Positions 24,866-33,564 of a stretch of DNA of 64,000 bases are shown in pieces; the first letter of the stretch is position 1; the number at the start of each line of letters is the position of its first letter. The translations under genes were made by a program, and so were the position numbers. The notes under the pieces were generated by a model that saw nothing but the letters and a program-made list of their open reading frames with translations, was not told the origin of the DNA and searched no databases. This DNA comes from Chitinophagaceae bacterium. GTDB lineage: Bacteria; Bacteroidota; Bacteroidia; Chitinophagales; Chitinophagaceae. The stretch lies in contig CANGOX010000002.1 in assembly GCA_947455605.1 (NCBI GenBank), positions 59,780 to 123,779 of the forward strand, given 5' to 3'.

Positions 24866-27421
24866 CTATTTAGGGTCCAATGCTTTCTTGATCCTGTCTG
24901 ACAGATCCTGTAAATGGTATTTACTCATTTTATCAGAAGCTGTTGCAGCAGCAGCACCGATCTCAGATTGCAAACTTCTTAAATGGCCTCTGGCGATAGA
25001 AGATACATCTGTTGTTTTAAAATTCGCTGATAACAAATTGATACCCGGTGCTAATTGTGTGCTGGTTTGAACCGCATTAGCGAGGGTGATGAGTTGTTCA
25101 ACAAATTCTTTCTGCAGGTTTCTTCTGTAGTTATCGATGGCTTTTTTAGAAGCCAGCTCACTCCAGATCTCATTCCTTACATCCTGTACCATTTCATCAG
25201 CGGTATAGGTCTTCTCGCCAAATCGGTTGGTACCGGCAATCATACGTGCCATTCTTGAACCGTCGAGCAGACTTTTCAGTGCGCTTACCTGAATGGTTTG
25301 TATCCTTTCATAGAAGGTAGGCATACTGATCTTGTTCAGTATATTTTTATCCAATAACCAGTTAGGTGTCTGGAACAATTGTTTGTTGAGGAAAGAAACC
25401 GCTTCTTTCTGCATGGCCTTAGGTGTGGTTTCATACACATCACCGGCTTCTTCAACCGTTTTGAAAGTTTCATACACACCACCCACATTGCGGCTTACAT
25501 GGCCAACGTAACGGCTGAACTGTCCGATCACCTGTGCATACATATCGCTCAGGTTCTCATAGTGGTCAGCTTCTTCTTTGGTCCACTCAGGTAAAGCAAC
25601 AATAATACGTTTCAGGTTCTTGATTCCGTATTCGCTAGCCTTCATGGCGTTATCACCCAGATCTTCTGTTTGTGCACGGGGATCGGGGCTACGGCCTTCA
25701 CCACCAAACCATACACGTGGGTTGGCAGCCAAACGCTCAACGATCCATTTGTTATTGATCTTCTGGTCTTTTTCTACATCCCCTTCACCAAGGTATTTAT
25801 AACCCCACTCGATGGCCCATTTGTCATAGTCGCCAATACGGGGGAATAAGCCTGATTCAGAAATATTATCTTCCGGCTGAGCTACATAGTTGAAACGTGC
25901 ATAGTCCATGATAGAAGCAGTATGTCCATTGGCTTCAACCCATGCTTTGTTACGCAGGTTTTCTACCGGAGTTTTGCTGCTGCTTCCCATGTTATGACGT
26001 AAGCCTAAAGTATGGCCCACTTCGTGTGAAGAAACAAAACGGATCAGCTGGCCCATCAGTTCATCATCAAATTTCATTTTTCTGGCTTTCGGATCTACGG
26101 CAGCCGTCTGAACCATGTACCAGTCGTGTACCAGTTTCATCACATTGTGATACCAGCCGATATGGCTTTCCAGGATCTCTCCGCTGCGTGGATCGTGTAC
26201 CTGCGGACCATAAGCATTCTCAATATCAGAAGCGAAGTAACGGATCACAGAATAGCGTGCATCTTCGAGGCTCATAGTAGGATCGTTCGGCCATTCTTTA
26301 CCTACGATCGCATTTTTGAAACCGGCTTTCTCAAAAGCTTTCTGCCAGTCGTTGATACCGTCGATCAATGGTTTTACCCATTGTTTAGGGGTAGCAGGAT
26401 CAATATAATAAACGATCTGTTTAGCCGGTTCAACCAGCTCACCACGTTTATATTTCTCCATGTCTTCCGGCTTGGGTTCCAGTTTCCATCTAACAGCAAA
26501 GGTCTGGTTGTCAACTTTCTGCTGATTATCGCTATACACAACAAAACGATCAGCAAAATAACCCACACGCGAATCGAACAAACGACGGTGCATAGGTATT
26601 TTAGGCAAGAGGATCATGGAAGTATTGAGTTCCAGTGTAACTGCACCCGCAGCCTGAGCAGCAGGTAAGGAAGCGCCACCGCCTCCTGGTATACCGAGGA
26701 TAGATAAACCACCGCCTCCTGGAGAAGATGAATAGGTTTTCACCGTTCTTACCTCAATATTGAGCGGGTAAGGATTGATACTCTGTATATAAGATCTGTC
26801 TGCAGCCAAAATGCTCAAACCAAAACGACGTTTGTCATTCGGGTCAAGGCTAACGATCTGGTTATCACCCTTAAAGAAATCAGTAACTTCTACCACATAA
26901 CTGGCCGAGTCTTTGCCAAAAGCGGCAATATTCAGGGCAGCTGCAATAGGGTCGAGATAAGAGTTTTTAACCGCTTTGGAAATGGCATTGGTAGAATCAG
27001 CGGTGCTGATCAATGTTACCACACGGATAAAGATATTATTACTGGGCCCTCTTTCAAATTTCAGACTTTGCTCGTTCACTTCTTCTCCGCCATAAGCACC
27101 GCCGCCACCGGCAACTTTGCTGAAACGGGTAACCGCCAGAATCTCGCGGCCCAGAACTGAGTCGGCAATCTCGAAGTAGTATTTCTCATCCACCTTATGA
27201 ACAGTGAACAAACCCTTCTTGGTTACCGCTTTATCTGTTATAATTTCTTTATATGGCCTCGGGCCGGTTCTTGGTGCACCCCCTAGTCCTAGTGCCCCCA
27301 ACGTTCCGGCAGTAAGCGTACCTCTGTTTCCTCCCCCCGGTCGGGTGGTATCAGGTTGTGGCTGCTGGGCCATAGCCGCGGTACCGGCTAATAGCGCAAC
27401 AAGGAATAATGTTCTTTTCAT
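24866..27421 (-). CDS. exported zinc-dependent metalloprotease (DUF5117/DUF4953 type)
   Basis: Protein of 851 residues with a Sec signal (MKRTLFLVALLAGTAAMA). The catalytic motif HEVGHTLGLRHN (about residue 465) is the metzincin-type HExxHxxGxxH zinc site, and SIMDYARFNYV downstream resembles the Met-turn. N-terminal strings such as ITDKAVTKKGLFTVHKVDEK and the central IRYFASDIENAYGPQVHDPR fit the Bacteroidota family annotated with DUF5118, DUF5117 and DUF4953. The product is probably periplasmic or outer-membrane associated; the substrate is unknown. A Gly-rich linker (about 24-55) follows the signal peptide. Confidence 0.9.
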   Translation of the reverse strand: MKRTLFLVALLAGTAAMAQQPQPDTTRPGGGNRGTLTAGTLGALGLGGAPRTGPRPYKEIITDKAVTKKGLFTVHKVDEKYYFEIADSVLGREILAVTRFSKVAGGGGAYGGEEVNEQSLKFERGPSNNIFIRVVTLISTADSTNAISKAVKNSYLDPIAAALNIAAFGKDSASYVVEVTDFFKGDNQIVSLDPNDKRRFGLSILAADRSYIQSINPYPLNIEVRTVKTYSSSPGGGGLSILGIPGGGGASLPAAQAAGAVTLELNTSMILLPKIPMHRRLFDSRVGYFADRFVVYSDNQQKVDNQTFAVRWKLEPKPEDMEKYKRGELVEPAKQIVYYIDPATPKQWVKPLIDGINDWQKAFEKAGFKNAIVGKEWPNDPTMSLEDARYSVIRYFASDIENAYGPQVHDPRSGEILESHIGWYHNVMKLVHDWYMVQTAAVDPKARKMKFDDELMGQLIRFVSSHEVGHTLGLRHNMGSSSKTPVENLRNKAWVEANGHTASIMDYARFNYVAQPEDNISESGLFPRIGDYDKWAIEWGYKYLGEGDVEKDQKINNKWIVERLAANPRVWFGGEGRSPDPRAQTEDLGDNAMKASEYGIKNLKRIIVALPEWTKEEADHYENLSDMYAQVIGQFSRYVGHVSRNVGGVYETFKTVEEAGDVYETTPKAMQKEAVSFLNKQLFQTPNWLLDKNILNKISMPTFYERIQTIQVSALKSLLDGSRMARMIAGTNRFGEKTYTADEMVQDVRNEIWSELASKKAIDNYRRNLQKEFVEQLITLANAVQTSTQLAPGINLLSANFKTTDVSSIARGHLRSLQSEIGAAAATASDKMSKYHLQDLSDRIKKALDPK

Positions 27422-27767
27422 AAGCTGTTATTAGTTTTGAATTGACTTTAAAGATAAGGGTCTCTTTGAAAAAGGATTCATTTTGTTTAGTCAGATATAT
27501 GAATGGTGAAAAGGGTTTATTTATCGGTGAAAATTCTTCTGTTGCTTTCCCGAATACACTACCTTTCCGTTCCGGAAAAGGGGAAAATGGCCTGCTTCAA
27601 CAAAATAGAATGATCACCTTCTTTATTTTGAAGAAAATGGCTAATTTGTAATCCCTATAAATTTTTTTTGAAACATTGTTGTTTTTTTCAAAACAATTTT
27701 CAGTAGAATTGCGGAACAAACTTTTAAACCAACTGTAATTTTTAAAAAACCAAAAATCAATTGAATC
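27422..27767. other. divergent intergenic region, 346 bp
   Basis: AT-rich region between the divergent metalloprotease and exbB genes. It must hold both promoters; the exbB candidate is listed separately. On the minus strand a TATCTTTA octamer (27450-27457) is a weak -7 candidate for the protease. A 69-codon open frame inside it has no supporting feature. Confidence 0.6.
27679..27711 (+). promoter_or_regulatory. candidate promoter of the exbB-exbD-exbD-tonB operon
   Basis: TTG (27679-27681) and TAGAATTG (27704-27711, one mismatch to TAnnTTTG) are spaced 22 bp apart, giving a leader of about 50 nt. Inside the spacer ttgtttt (27679-27685) and aaaacaa (27690-27696) form a 7-bp inverted repeat that could be an operator half-site pair. 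Confidence 0.45.
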
Positions 27768-28631
27768 ATGGCTGAAACAAAACCAACTGCAGGTGCTGCT
27801 GTAAAAAGCCCATCTTCTGCACAACCTAAGAAGAGCAGTAACTCAATTTCATGGCTGGCGCCACTTTTGTGTATCGTATTTGGATACGTGATCTGGCGTT
27901 TCGTGTTGGGTGCTCCGAGTAACTTCACAACCCCTGATCCGAATGGTGGTTTTTGGCCACAGCACAAAGGACCTAAAGGTACGCTGACAAAAATGTATGA
28001 GGGTGGTATCATTGTACCTATCCTGATCGGTTGTTTTTTAACGGTATTGACATTTGTGATCGAAAGGTTATTGACTGTATCTAAAGCAGCCGGTACCGGA
28101 AGCATCGCAGAATTTGTGCGTACAGTTCAGTTCCACCTTGCCAACAAAGATGTTGATAAGGCTTTGGCTGCCTGCGACAAACAAAAAGGATCTGTAGGTA
28201 ATGTAATGAAAGCAGGTCTGAAAAAGTACAAAGAAATGATCACGAATACTGAACTCGTTACCGAGCAGAAAGTATTGAATATCCAGAAAGAAGTTGAAGA
28301 AGCTACAGCTTTGGAACTTCCTATGCTGGAGAAAAACCTCGTGTTCTTATCAACTATCGCATCAGTAGCAACCCTGTTGGGTCTGTTAGGTACGGTAATG
28401 GGTATGATCAAATCATTCTCTGCGTTAGGTGATGAAGGTGGTGGAGACGCTGCCCGTGAATTGTCAAAAGGTATCTCTGAGGCCCTGTTCAACACAGCCC
28501 TTGGTATCGGTACTTCTGCGATCGCGATCATTTGCTATAACGTGTTCACTACCCGTATCGATGGTATCACTTATGGTATTGACGAATCTGGTTTCACATT
28601 AACACAAAGCTTTGCTGCCAACTACAAATAA
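27768..28631 (+). CDS. exbB: MotA/TolQ/ExbB proton channel protein
   Basis: Inner-membrane proton channel subunit of the Ton motor, 287 residues. An N-terminal disordered stretch (about 1-28, A/P/S/K-rich) precedes a first TM (about 30-48). A second TM follows at about 80-98 (IIVPILIGCFLTVLTFVIER). The two conserved C-terminal helices are VATLLGLLGTVMGMIKSF and ALFNTALGIGTSAIAIICYN. The extra N-terminal TM is usual for Bacteroidota ExbB. It is followed by two exbD genes and tonB. Confidence 0.94.
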   Translation: MAETKPTAGAAVKSPSSAQPKKSSNSISWLAPLLCIVFGYVIWRFVLGAPSNFTTPDPNGGFWPQHKGPKGTLTKMYEGGIIVPILIGCFLTVLTFVIERLLTVSKAAGTGSIAEFVRTVQFHLANKDVDKALAACDKQKGSVGNVMKAGLKKYKEMITNTELVTEQKVLNIQKEVEEATALELPMLEKNLVFLSTIASVATLLGLLGTVMGMIKSFSALGDEGGGDAARELSKGISEALFNTALGIGTSAIAIICYNVFTTRIDGITYGIDESGFTLTQSFAANYK

Positions 28632-28698
28632 TCTCCGGATCGTTTGTGGAAAAACCAAAATTTTGAATCTAATTAGTGAAACATTTAAATAATTAACA

Positions 28699-29349
28699 AT
28701 GGGTAGAGCCAAATTACCTCGAAAGAGTACCAGCATCGATATGACGGCGATGTGCGACGTGGCCTTTCTGTTGTTGTCTTTCTTTATCTTAACAACGAAG
28801 TTCAAGCCATCAGAGGCGATCGCTGTTACTATTCCAAAATCGGTTGCCGCCAAAGTGGCTCCGAATAAGGATTATGTACAGGTAATCATTGACAAGGACG
28901 GTAAAGTGTTCCTGGAAATGGATGACGAATCCATGAAAGAGATCATTGGTAACGCACTGAATAATACCAAGAGTCTGGGAATAGATGTAAAGGCTTTTAA
29001 AAAGTCACTGTTTTTCGGTGCATCTTTTGCAGGGATGAAATCTTTTCTGGCCCTTCCGGAAGATCAGCGAAAAGGCAACTTATTACCGGGTATCCCCGTT
29101 CAGGATACAGCTCATAATGAGTTAACTGAATGGATGAGTCAGGTGTTAAGTGCTTACCAGGGAAAAACCAGACCATTCTTCCTTGTAAAAGGAGACAATC
29201 TGGCCAAATTCCCCGCTTTTAAAGCAGTGGTTACAGCCTTTAAAAAGAATGATATCCTGAAATTCCAGATGGTTACTGCTCCTGAAGGCGTACCGGTAGG
29301 TACTGATCTTTGGAAAAAAGCACAGTCCGGAGAAAAGAGAGAAGAGTAG
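28699..29349 (+). CDS. exbD: biopolymer transporter ExbD, first copy
   Basis: Ton-motor stator partner of 216 residues with one TM helix near the N-terminus. The proton-carrying aspartate lies in DMTAMCDVAFLLLSFFIL. The periplasmic domain is longer than the roughly 140 residues of E. coli ExbD and includes an insertion (about 95-145). It sits between exbB and a second exbD. Confidence 0.92.
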   Translation: MGRAKLPRKSTSIDMTAMCDVAFLLLSFFILTTKFKPSEAIAVTIPKSVAAKVAPNKDYVQVIIDKDGKVFLEMDDESMKEIIGNALNNTKSLGIDVKAFKKSLFFGASFAGMKSFLALPEDQRKGNLLPGIPVQDTAHNELTEWMSQVLSAYQGKTRPFFLVKGDNLAKFPAFKAVVTAFKKNDILKFQMVTAPEGVPVGTDLWKKAQSGEKREE

Positions 29350-29393
29350 GTACTGAGCAAACAAATTTCTAATTAAAACTAAATTCTACCGAC

Positions 29394-29942
29394 ATGGCAG
29401 AAATGGATACCTCAGGTGGCGGCCATAAAAAAGGCCCAGGGGTCAAGAAAAGTAAGAAGCTGTCAACACGTGTCGACCTGACTCCCATGGTGGATCTGGG
29501 TTTCCTGTTGATCACTTTCTTCATTTTTACCACCACAATGAGCCAGGCTACCGCTATGAAGCTGATCTTACCAAAAGATGCTGACAAGCCGGAAGACCAG
29601 AACAAGGCCAAACAGTCGGGTGTTATCACCATCTTATTAGGAAAAGATAATCACGTTTTCTATTATGAAGGTGAATTGGATAATTCGGCGTCTAATTTCA
29701 AGTCGTCTACTTTCCATGATATCCGTGAAGTACTCATCAACAAAAAGAACAGTGTAAAAGAACTGAAGGATTTTGTAGTAATCTTAAAACCTTCTGAATA
29801 TTGCACCTACCGTAACCTGGTAGATATTCTTGATGAGATGACCATCAATGTTTGTACGCGTTATGCTCTGGTAGACATCACCGATATTGAAACACAATTG
29901 GTGAAGAGATCAGATGATATGGCAGCAGCACAGGGTAACTAA
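29394..29942 (+). CDS. exbD: biopolymer transporter ExbD, second copy
   Basis: Protein of 182 residues with one TM helix; the conserved aspartate is in RVDLTPMVDLGFLLITFFIF. It diverges strongly from the first exbD, so the pair is an old duplication, probably giving a heteromeric ExbD in the motor (inference). A Lys-rich N-terminus (KKGPGVKKSKKLST) faces the cytoplasm. Confidence 0.92.
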   Translation: MAEMDTSGGGHKKGPGVKKSKKLSTRVDLTPMVDLGFLLITFFIFTTTMSQATAMKLILPKDADKPEDQNKAKQSGVITILLGKDNHVFYYEGELDNSASNFKSSTFHDIREVLINKKNSVKELKDFVVILKPSEYCTYRNLVDILDEMTINVCTRYALVDITDIETQLVKRSDDMAAAQGN

Positions 29943-29992
29943 ACAAGGTGTGACATTTTCCTTAACCGGAATAATTACAAAAGTATTTTACA

Positions 29993-30820
29993 ATGGATAT
30001 AAACAAAATTCAATCCGCCGACATCCTCGACATCCTTTTTGACGGAAGGAACAAGGAGTATGGTGCCTACGACCTGAGGAAAACTTATAACAAGCGTATA
30101 AAGTTTTCACTCATGGGCATGGTACTTATTTGCTTGCTGATGTTAGTGGGTTCCATCATTGCCAACTCTACTAAAAAGCGAGAGGCACAGATCGTGGTTG
30201 CCGACATGGAATTGGCTAAGGTGAACGAAGAAAAAAAGCCTGAACCACCACCACCACCGCCTCCTCCAAAACAGGAACCACCAAAAGTGGAAATGGCCAA
30301 ATTCACCCCTCCCAAAATTGTGAAGGATGAAGATGTAAAACCTGAAGAAGAGATCAAGGAAGTGGAGAAAATGGAAGATACCAAGATCGGTACCATCAAC
30401 CAGGAAGGTGCCAAAGATGAAGGTATCGTGGCTCCTCCTGTTGAGAAATCAACCGGTGTGGTAGAAGCCCCTAAAGTGGAAGAAGATTACGATAAAGTAT
30501 TTACAGTGGTACAGATTGCCGCTGAGTTTCCCGGAGGTTTACCTGCGTGGACCAAATATCTTGAACGTAACCTGAACCACGATCTTCCTGTAGAAAACGG
30601 TGCCCCTCCGGGAAAATACACTGTGGTTGTTTCTTTCATTGTAAGTAAAACGGGTGATATCAGTGATGTAGTTGCTGAGAACGATCCGGGCTACGGAACA
30701 AAAGCAGAAGCGATCCGTGTAATCACCAAAGGTCCTAAATGGAAACCTGCGGTACAGAACGGAAGAAACGTTATCTATCGTCACAGACAAAGTATCACAT
30801 TCCAGGTGTCAGAAGAGTAA
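29993..30820 (+). CDS. tonB: energy transducer TonB, first copy
   Basis: Protein of 275 residues. The Bacteroidota-type N-terminus (ADILDILFDGRNKEYGAYDL then RKTYNKRI) precedes one TM helix (about 40-58). A Pro/Glu/Lys-rich periplasmic spacer with PEPPPPPPPPKQEPP follows, and then the TonB C-terminal domain (about 190-275: FPGGLPAWTKYLERNL, GKYTVVVSFIVSKTGDISDV, WKPAVQNGRNVIYRHRQSIT). It transmits motor energy to outer-membrane receptors. It ends the exb operon at a strong terminator. Confidence 0.95.
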   Translation: MDINKIQSADILDILFDGRNKEYGAYDLRKTYNKRIKFSLMGMVLICLLMLVGSIIANSTKKREAQIVVADMELAKVNEEKKPEPPPPPPPPKQEPPKVEMAKFTPPKIVKDEDVKPEEEIKEVEKMEDTKIGTINQEGAKDEGIVAPPVEKSTGVVEAPKVEEDYDKVFTVVQIAAEFPGGLPAWTKYLERNLNHDLPVENGAPPGKYTVVVSFIVSKTGDISDVVAENDPGYGTKAEAIRVITKGPKWKPAVQNGRNVIYRHRQSITFQVSEE

Positions 30821-30841
30821 TCTTCCTGATCACTCAGATAT

Positions 30842-30877
30842 AAAAAATCCCTGCAATTTTTTGCAGGGATTTTTTTT
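30842..30877 (+). terminator. intrinsic terminator of the exb/ton operon
   Basis: Perfect 15-bp stem (aaaaaatccctgcaa / ttgcagggatttttt) with a tttt loop and continuing T run. Confidence 0.93.
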
Positions 30878-30890
30878 GTGCTGGGGTGAT

Positions 30891-31030
30891 CGTGTGTATT
30901 GAGTGGTGAGTACATCGTTATTTCGACGAGGAACGAGGAGAAATCTGCTAACCGATGAACAGATTTCTCACCTTTATTCTTCAGCTTCGAAATGACGGTA
31001 AATAAAATCACTCACTACTCACCATTCACG
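30891..31030. repeat. nested repeat spacer: gtgagt arms around a REP-like element
   Basis: The outer arms (30891-30912 and 31008-31030) are imperfect reverse complements built of gtgagt/actcac words. Nested inside is a hairpin element: cgttatttcgacgagg (from 30916) to gagaaatctg (30947), answered by cagatttctc (from 30960) and tcgaaatgacg (30987-30997). Confidence 0.8.
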
Positions 31031-31091
31031 AATTAACAATCCCCTTTGTGGATTTATGCTGCACACAGAATCATAGCATAAAACCTACATT

Positions 31092-31913
31092 ATGGAAAAG
31101 CAAAACATTCTCTCCGCAGACCTGCTCGACATTTTGTTCGAGGGGAAAAATAAGACCTATGGCGCCTATGAGTTACGTAAGTCTTATGAGAAACGTATCA
31201 CGTATGCCATATCCGGAACTTTTTTTATCTGCCTCTTATTTATTGGTGGAAGTATTCTGGCAGGAAATAAAAAACAAACCAGGAATGATATTGTGATAGC
31301 CAACATTGAACTGGAAAATTTTAAGAAGGAAGAAAAAAAAGAGGAACCACCGAAGCCCTTACCCAAACCGGAACTGAAAAAAATTGAAATGTCGCAATTC
31401 ACACCGCCAAAAATTACCATGGATGACGAAGTGAAACCGGAAGAAGAATTGAAAGACATGGAGAAACTGGAAGAGACAAAGATCGGAAACATCAATCAGG
31501 AGGGTGCAAAAGACGATGGTGTGGTAGCTCCGCCTGTAGAAAAACCAACCTATGTTGTAGACGCACCCGTTAAAGCCATTGATATAGATGCACCTTTTAC
31601 CAGTGTTCAGATTGAAGCACAATTTAAAGGCGGTATGAGCGAATGGATCAAATACCTGGAACGTAATCTAAATAAAGAACTTCCGTCTGAAAATGGGGCA
31701 CCACCGGCTGATTATGCGGTGATCGTTTCCTTTATTGTAGACAGGAACGGATTGATCAGTGATGTTAGGGCTGAAAATGACCCGGGCTATGGTACCAGGG
31801 CAGAAGCCATCCGCGTTATTCAAAAAGGTCCTAACTGGACACCGGCACAGCAGAACGGAAGGGCAGTGGTGTATAGGCAGAAGCAGAAGATCACTTTCAG
31901 GGTGGCTGAGTGA
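31092..31913 (+). CDS. tonB: energy transducer TonB, second copy
   Basis: Protein of 273 residues and a clear paralogue of the first TonB along its whole length. It shares the N-terminus (SADLLDILFEGKNKTYGAYE), one TM, the spacer motif TKIGNINQEGAKDDGVVAPP and the C-terminal domain (IKYLERNLNKELPSENGAPP). The proline run of the first copy is shortened to EEPPKPLPKPELKK. It lies beyond the operon terminator and so needs its own promoter, though none is obvious. It probably serves a different set of receptors or conditions (inference). Confidence 0.94.
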   Translation: MEKQNILSADLLDILFEGKNKTYGAYELRKSYEKRITYAISGTFFICLLFIGGSILAGNKKQTRNDIVIANIELENFKKEEKKEEPPKPLPKPELKKIEMSQFTPPKITMDDEVKPEEELKDMEKLEETKIGNINQEGAKDDGVVAPPVEKPTYVVDAPVKAIDIDAPFTSVQIEAQFKGGMSEWIKYLERNLNKELPSENGAPPADYAVIVSFIVDRNGLISDVRAENDPGYGTRAEAIRVIQKGPNWTPAQQNGRAVVYRQKQKITFRVAE

Positions 31914-31915
31914 GA

Positions 31916-32039
31916 TCGTTAATCGTGAGACGTATGTCGTGAGTAGTGAATTGTGAATCCTTACTAAGAATGATGTATTGACCATTCACAATTGACCATT
32001 CACAAAAAACACTCACGATTCACACCTCACGCCTCACGG
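31916..32039. repeat. gtgagt/ttcac-word spacer upstream of mnmE
   Basis: The left part carries cgtgagacgtatgtcgtgag and aattgtgaat. The right part carries attcacaatt (31984-31993, a perfect complement of 31949-31958) and repeated actcacg/cctcacg words. Confidence 0.8.
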
Positions 32040-32047
32040 CTTTGTTC

Positions 32048-32055
32048 TATTTTTG
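32048..32055 (+). promoter_or_regulatory. candidate -7 element for mnmE
   Basis: TATTTTTG, an exact TAnnTTTG match followed by cccc, lies 17 nt upstream of the ATG at 32072. It supports the shorter mnmE start and implies a leader of about 10 nt. Confidence 0.5.
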
Positions 32056-32071
32056 CCCCGAAACACAGAAT

Positions 32072-33454
32072 ATGTCAGCACAGTTCAAAGGATGGGATGA
32101 TACGATCGTGGCATTGGCTACCCCGCCGGGTATTGGGGCCATTGGCGTACTGCGCGTGAGTGGTAAGGATACATTTGCGATCATCAATGCAATGTTTCCC
32201 TCCAAAGACTTGCTCAAACAGGCTTCACATACTTTACAGGTGGGCCTCTTGCAACAGAATGCTGTGGTACTGGATGAAGTAGTACTTTCTTTGTTTAAGG
32301 GCCCTCGTTCTTATACGGGAGAAGATGTGATCGAGATCAGTTGTCATGGTTCTCCTTTTATACAGGAAAATATTTTACAGGCCATTACGATGAACGGTGC
32401 ACGGATTGCCAAACCCGGAGAATTTACACAACGCGCTTTCCTGAATGGTAAACTGGATCTGGCACAGGCAGAAGCTGTTGCCGACCTGATTGCCAGTAAC
32501 ACAGAAGCCAGCCGTAAAACTGCTTTGCATAGTATGAGGGGTGGGTTCTCGTCGGATCTGTCTGTATTGCGAGAGCAATTGATCAAATTCTCGGCGATGA
32601 TTGAACTGGAACTGGATTTTTCGCAGGAAGATGTGGAATTTGCCGATCGTTCTGCTTTGAATAAACTGATTGCTGAGTTAACTATGTCTACCACACAACT
32701 CATGAATTCTTTTCAATTGGGTAATGTGATCCGAAATGGGGTGCAGGTGGCTATTATTGGTAAACCCAATGCAGGCAAATCTACTTTGCTGAATACCTTA
32801 TTAAATGAGAACCGGGCTATTGTAAGCGATATAGCAGGTACCACTAGAGATACGGTGGAAGAGATCCTGAACATCAAAGGGGTATTATTCCGTTTGATAG
32901 ATACAGCCGGTATACGCGAACATACACAAGACCTGATCGAAAGTATTGGTGTTGAAAGAAGTTTTGAAAAAATGCGTGCCGCAAATGTGGTGATCTATCT
33001 TTTTGATGTGAATGAAATAGATGAAAAGATATTGCAGGTTGTGGTGGATAATTTTACAAAGGAAAATATTCAATACATTCTGGTTGGTAATAAAGCTGAA
33101 GAAAATCTTACTGAAATAAAAGAACGCTATGTTTCTTTTAAAGACTGCATTTTTATTTCTGCGAAAAGTAACACCAATATTGAAGAACTGAAAGAAGCAT
33201 TGATCACCAAAGCTATCAGCGGTGATATTGATTCGGAAGCTACCATTGTAACCAATGCCCGCCACTACGAAGCATTGCAAAAATTAAACATGTCTTTACA
33301 AGATGTACAGCGTGGGCTCGATGATCACATACCCAGCGATCTCCTCGCTTTAGATATTCGCCAATGTCTTCATTACCTGGGCACCATTACCGGGCAGATC
33401 ACGAATGAAGATCAGCTGGATTTTATTTTTTCGAAGTTTTGTATCGGAAAGTAA
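32072..33454 (+). CDS. mnmE: tRNA modification GTPase MnmE
   Basis: Protein of 460 residues. With MnmG it installs the carboxymethylaminomethyl group on wobble uridine-34 of certain tRNAs. Domains: N-terminal folate-binding domain (about 1-120, DTIVALATPPGIGAIGVLRV), helical domain, inserted Ras-like G domain with P-loop GKPNAGKST, DTAGIREHTQD and NKAE, and the C-terminal FSKFCIGK with the catalytic cysteine. The frame is open from 32042, but the upstream ATG overlaps the -7 candidate, so 32072 is chosen. Confidence 0.97.
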   Translation: MSAQFKGWDDTIVALATPPGIGAIGVLRVSGKDTFAIINAMFPSKDLLKQASHTLQVGLLQQNAVVLDEVVLSLFKGPRSYTGEDVIEISCHGSPFIQENILQAITMNGARIAKPGEFTQRAFLNGKLDLAQAEAVADLIASNTEASRKTALHSMRGGFSSDLSVLREQLIKFSAMIELELDFSQEDVEFADRSALNKLIAELTMSTTQLMNSFQLGNVIRNGVQVAIIGKPNAGKSTLLNTLLNENRAIVSDIAGTTRDTVEEILNIKGVLFRLIDTAGIREHTQDLIESIGVERSFEKMRAANVVIYLFDVNEIDEKILQVVVDNFTKENIQYILVGNKAEENLTEIKERYVSFKDCIFISAKSNTNIEELKEALITKAISGDIDSEATIVTNARHYEALQKLNMSLQDVQRGLDDHIPSDLLALDIRQCLHYLGTITGQITNEDQLDFIFSKFCIGK

Positions 33455-33564
33455 TCTCAATACCCACTAATAAAAAGCCGGCGGATCGATTTTTTAGTAA
33501 GAAAAAAGTTAAAATCGAGTAAAAATTTCTTAACTATACGATTCCAAACCAATGCTGCCAGCCA

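Noticed and set aside
27442..27651. 69-codon open frame between the metalloprotease and exbB genes
   Set aside because: It lies across both expected promoter regions and encodes nothing recognisable.
33470..33540. Possible terminator after mnmE (gccggc and a T run)
   Set aside because: The gccggc palindrome has no room for a loop and the flanks do not pair, so it is not a convincing hairpin.
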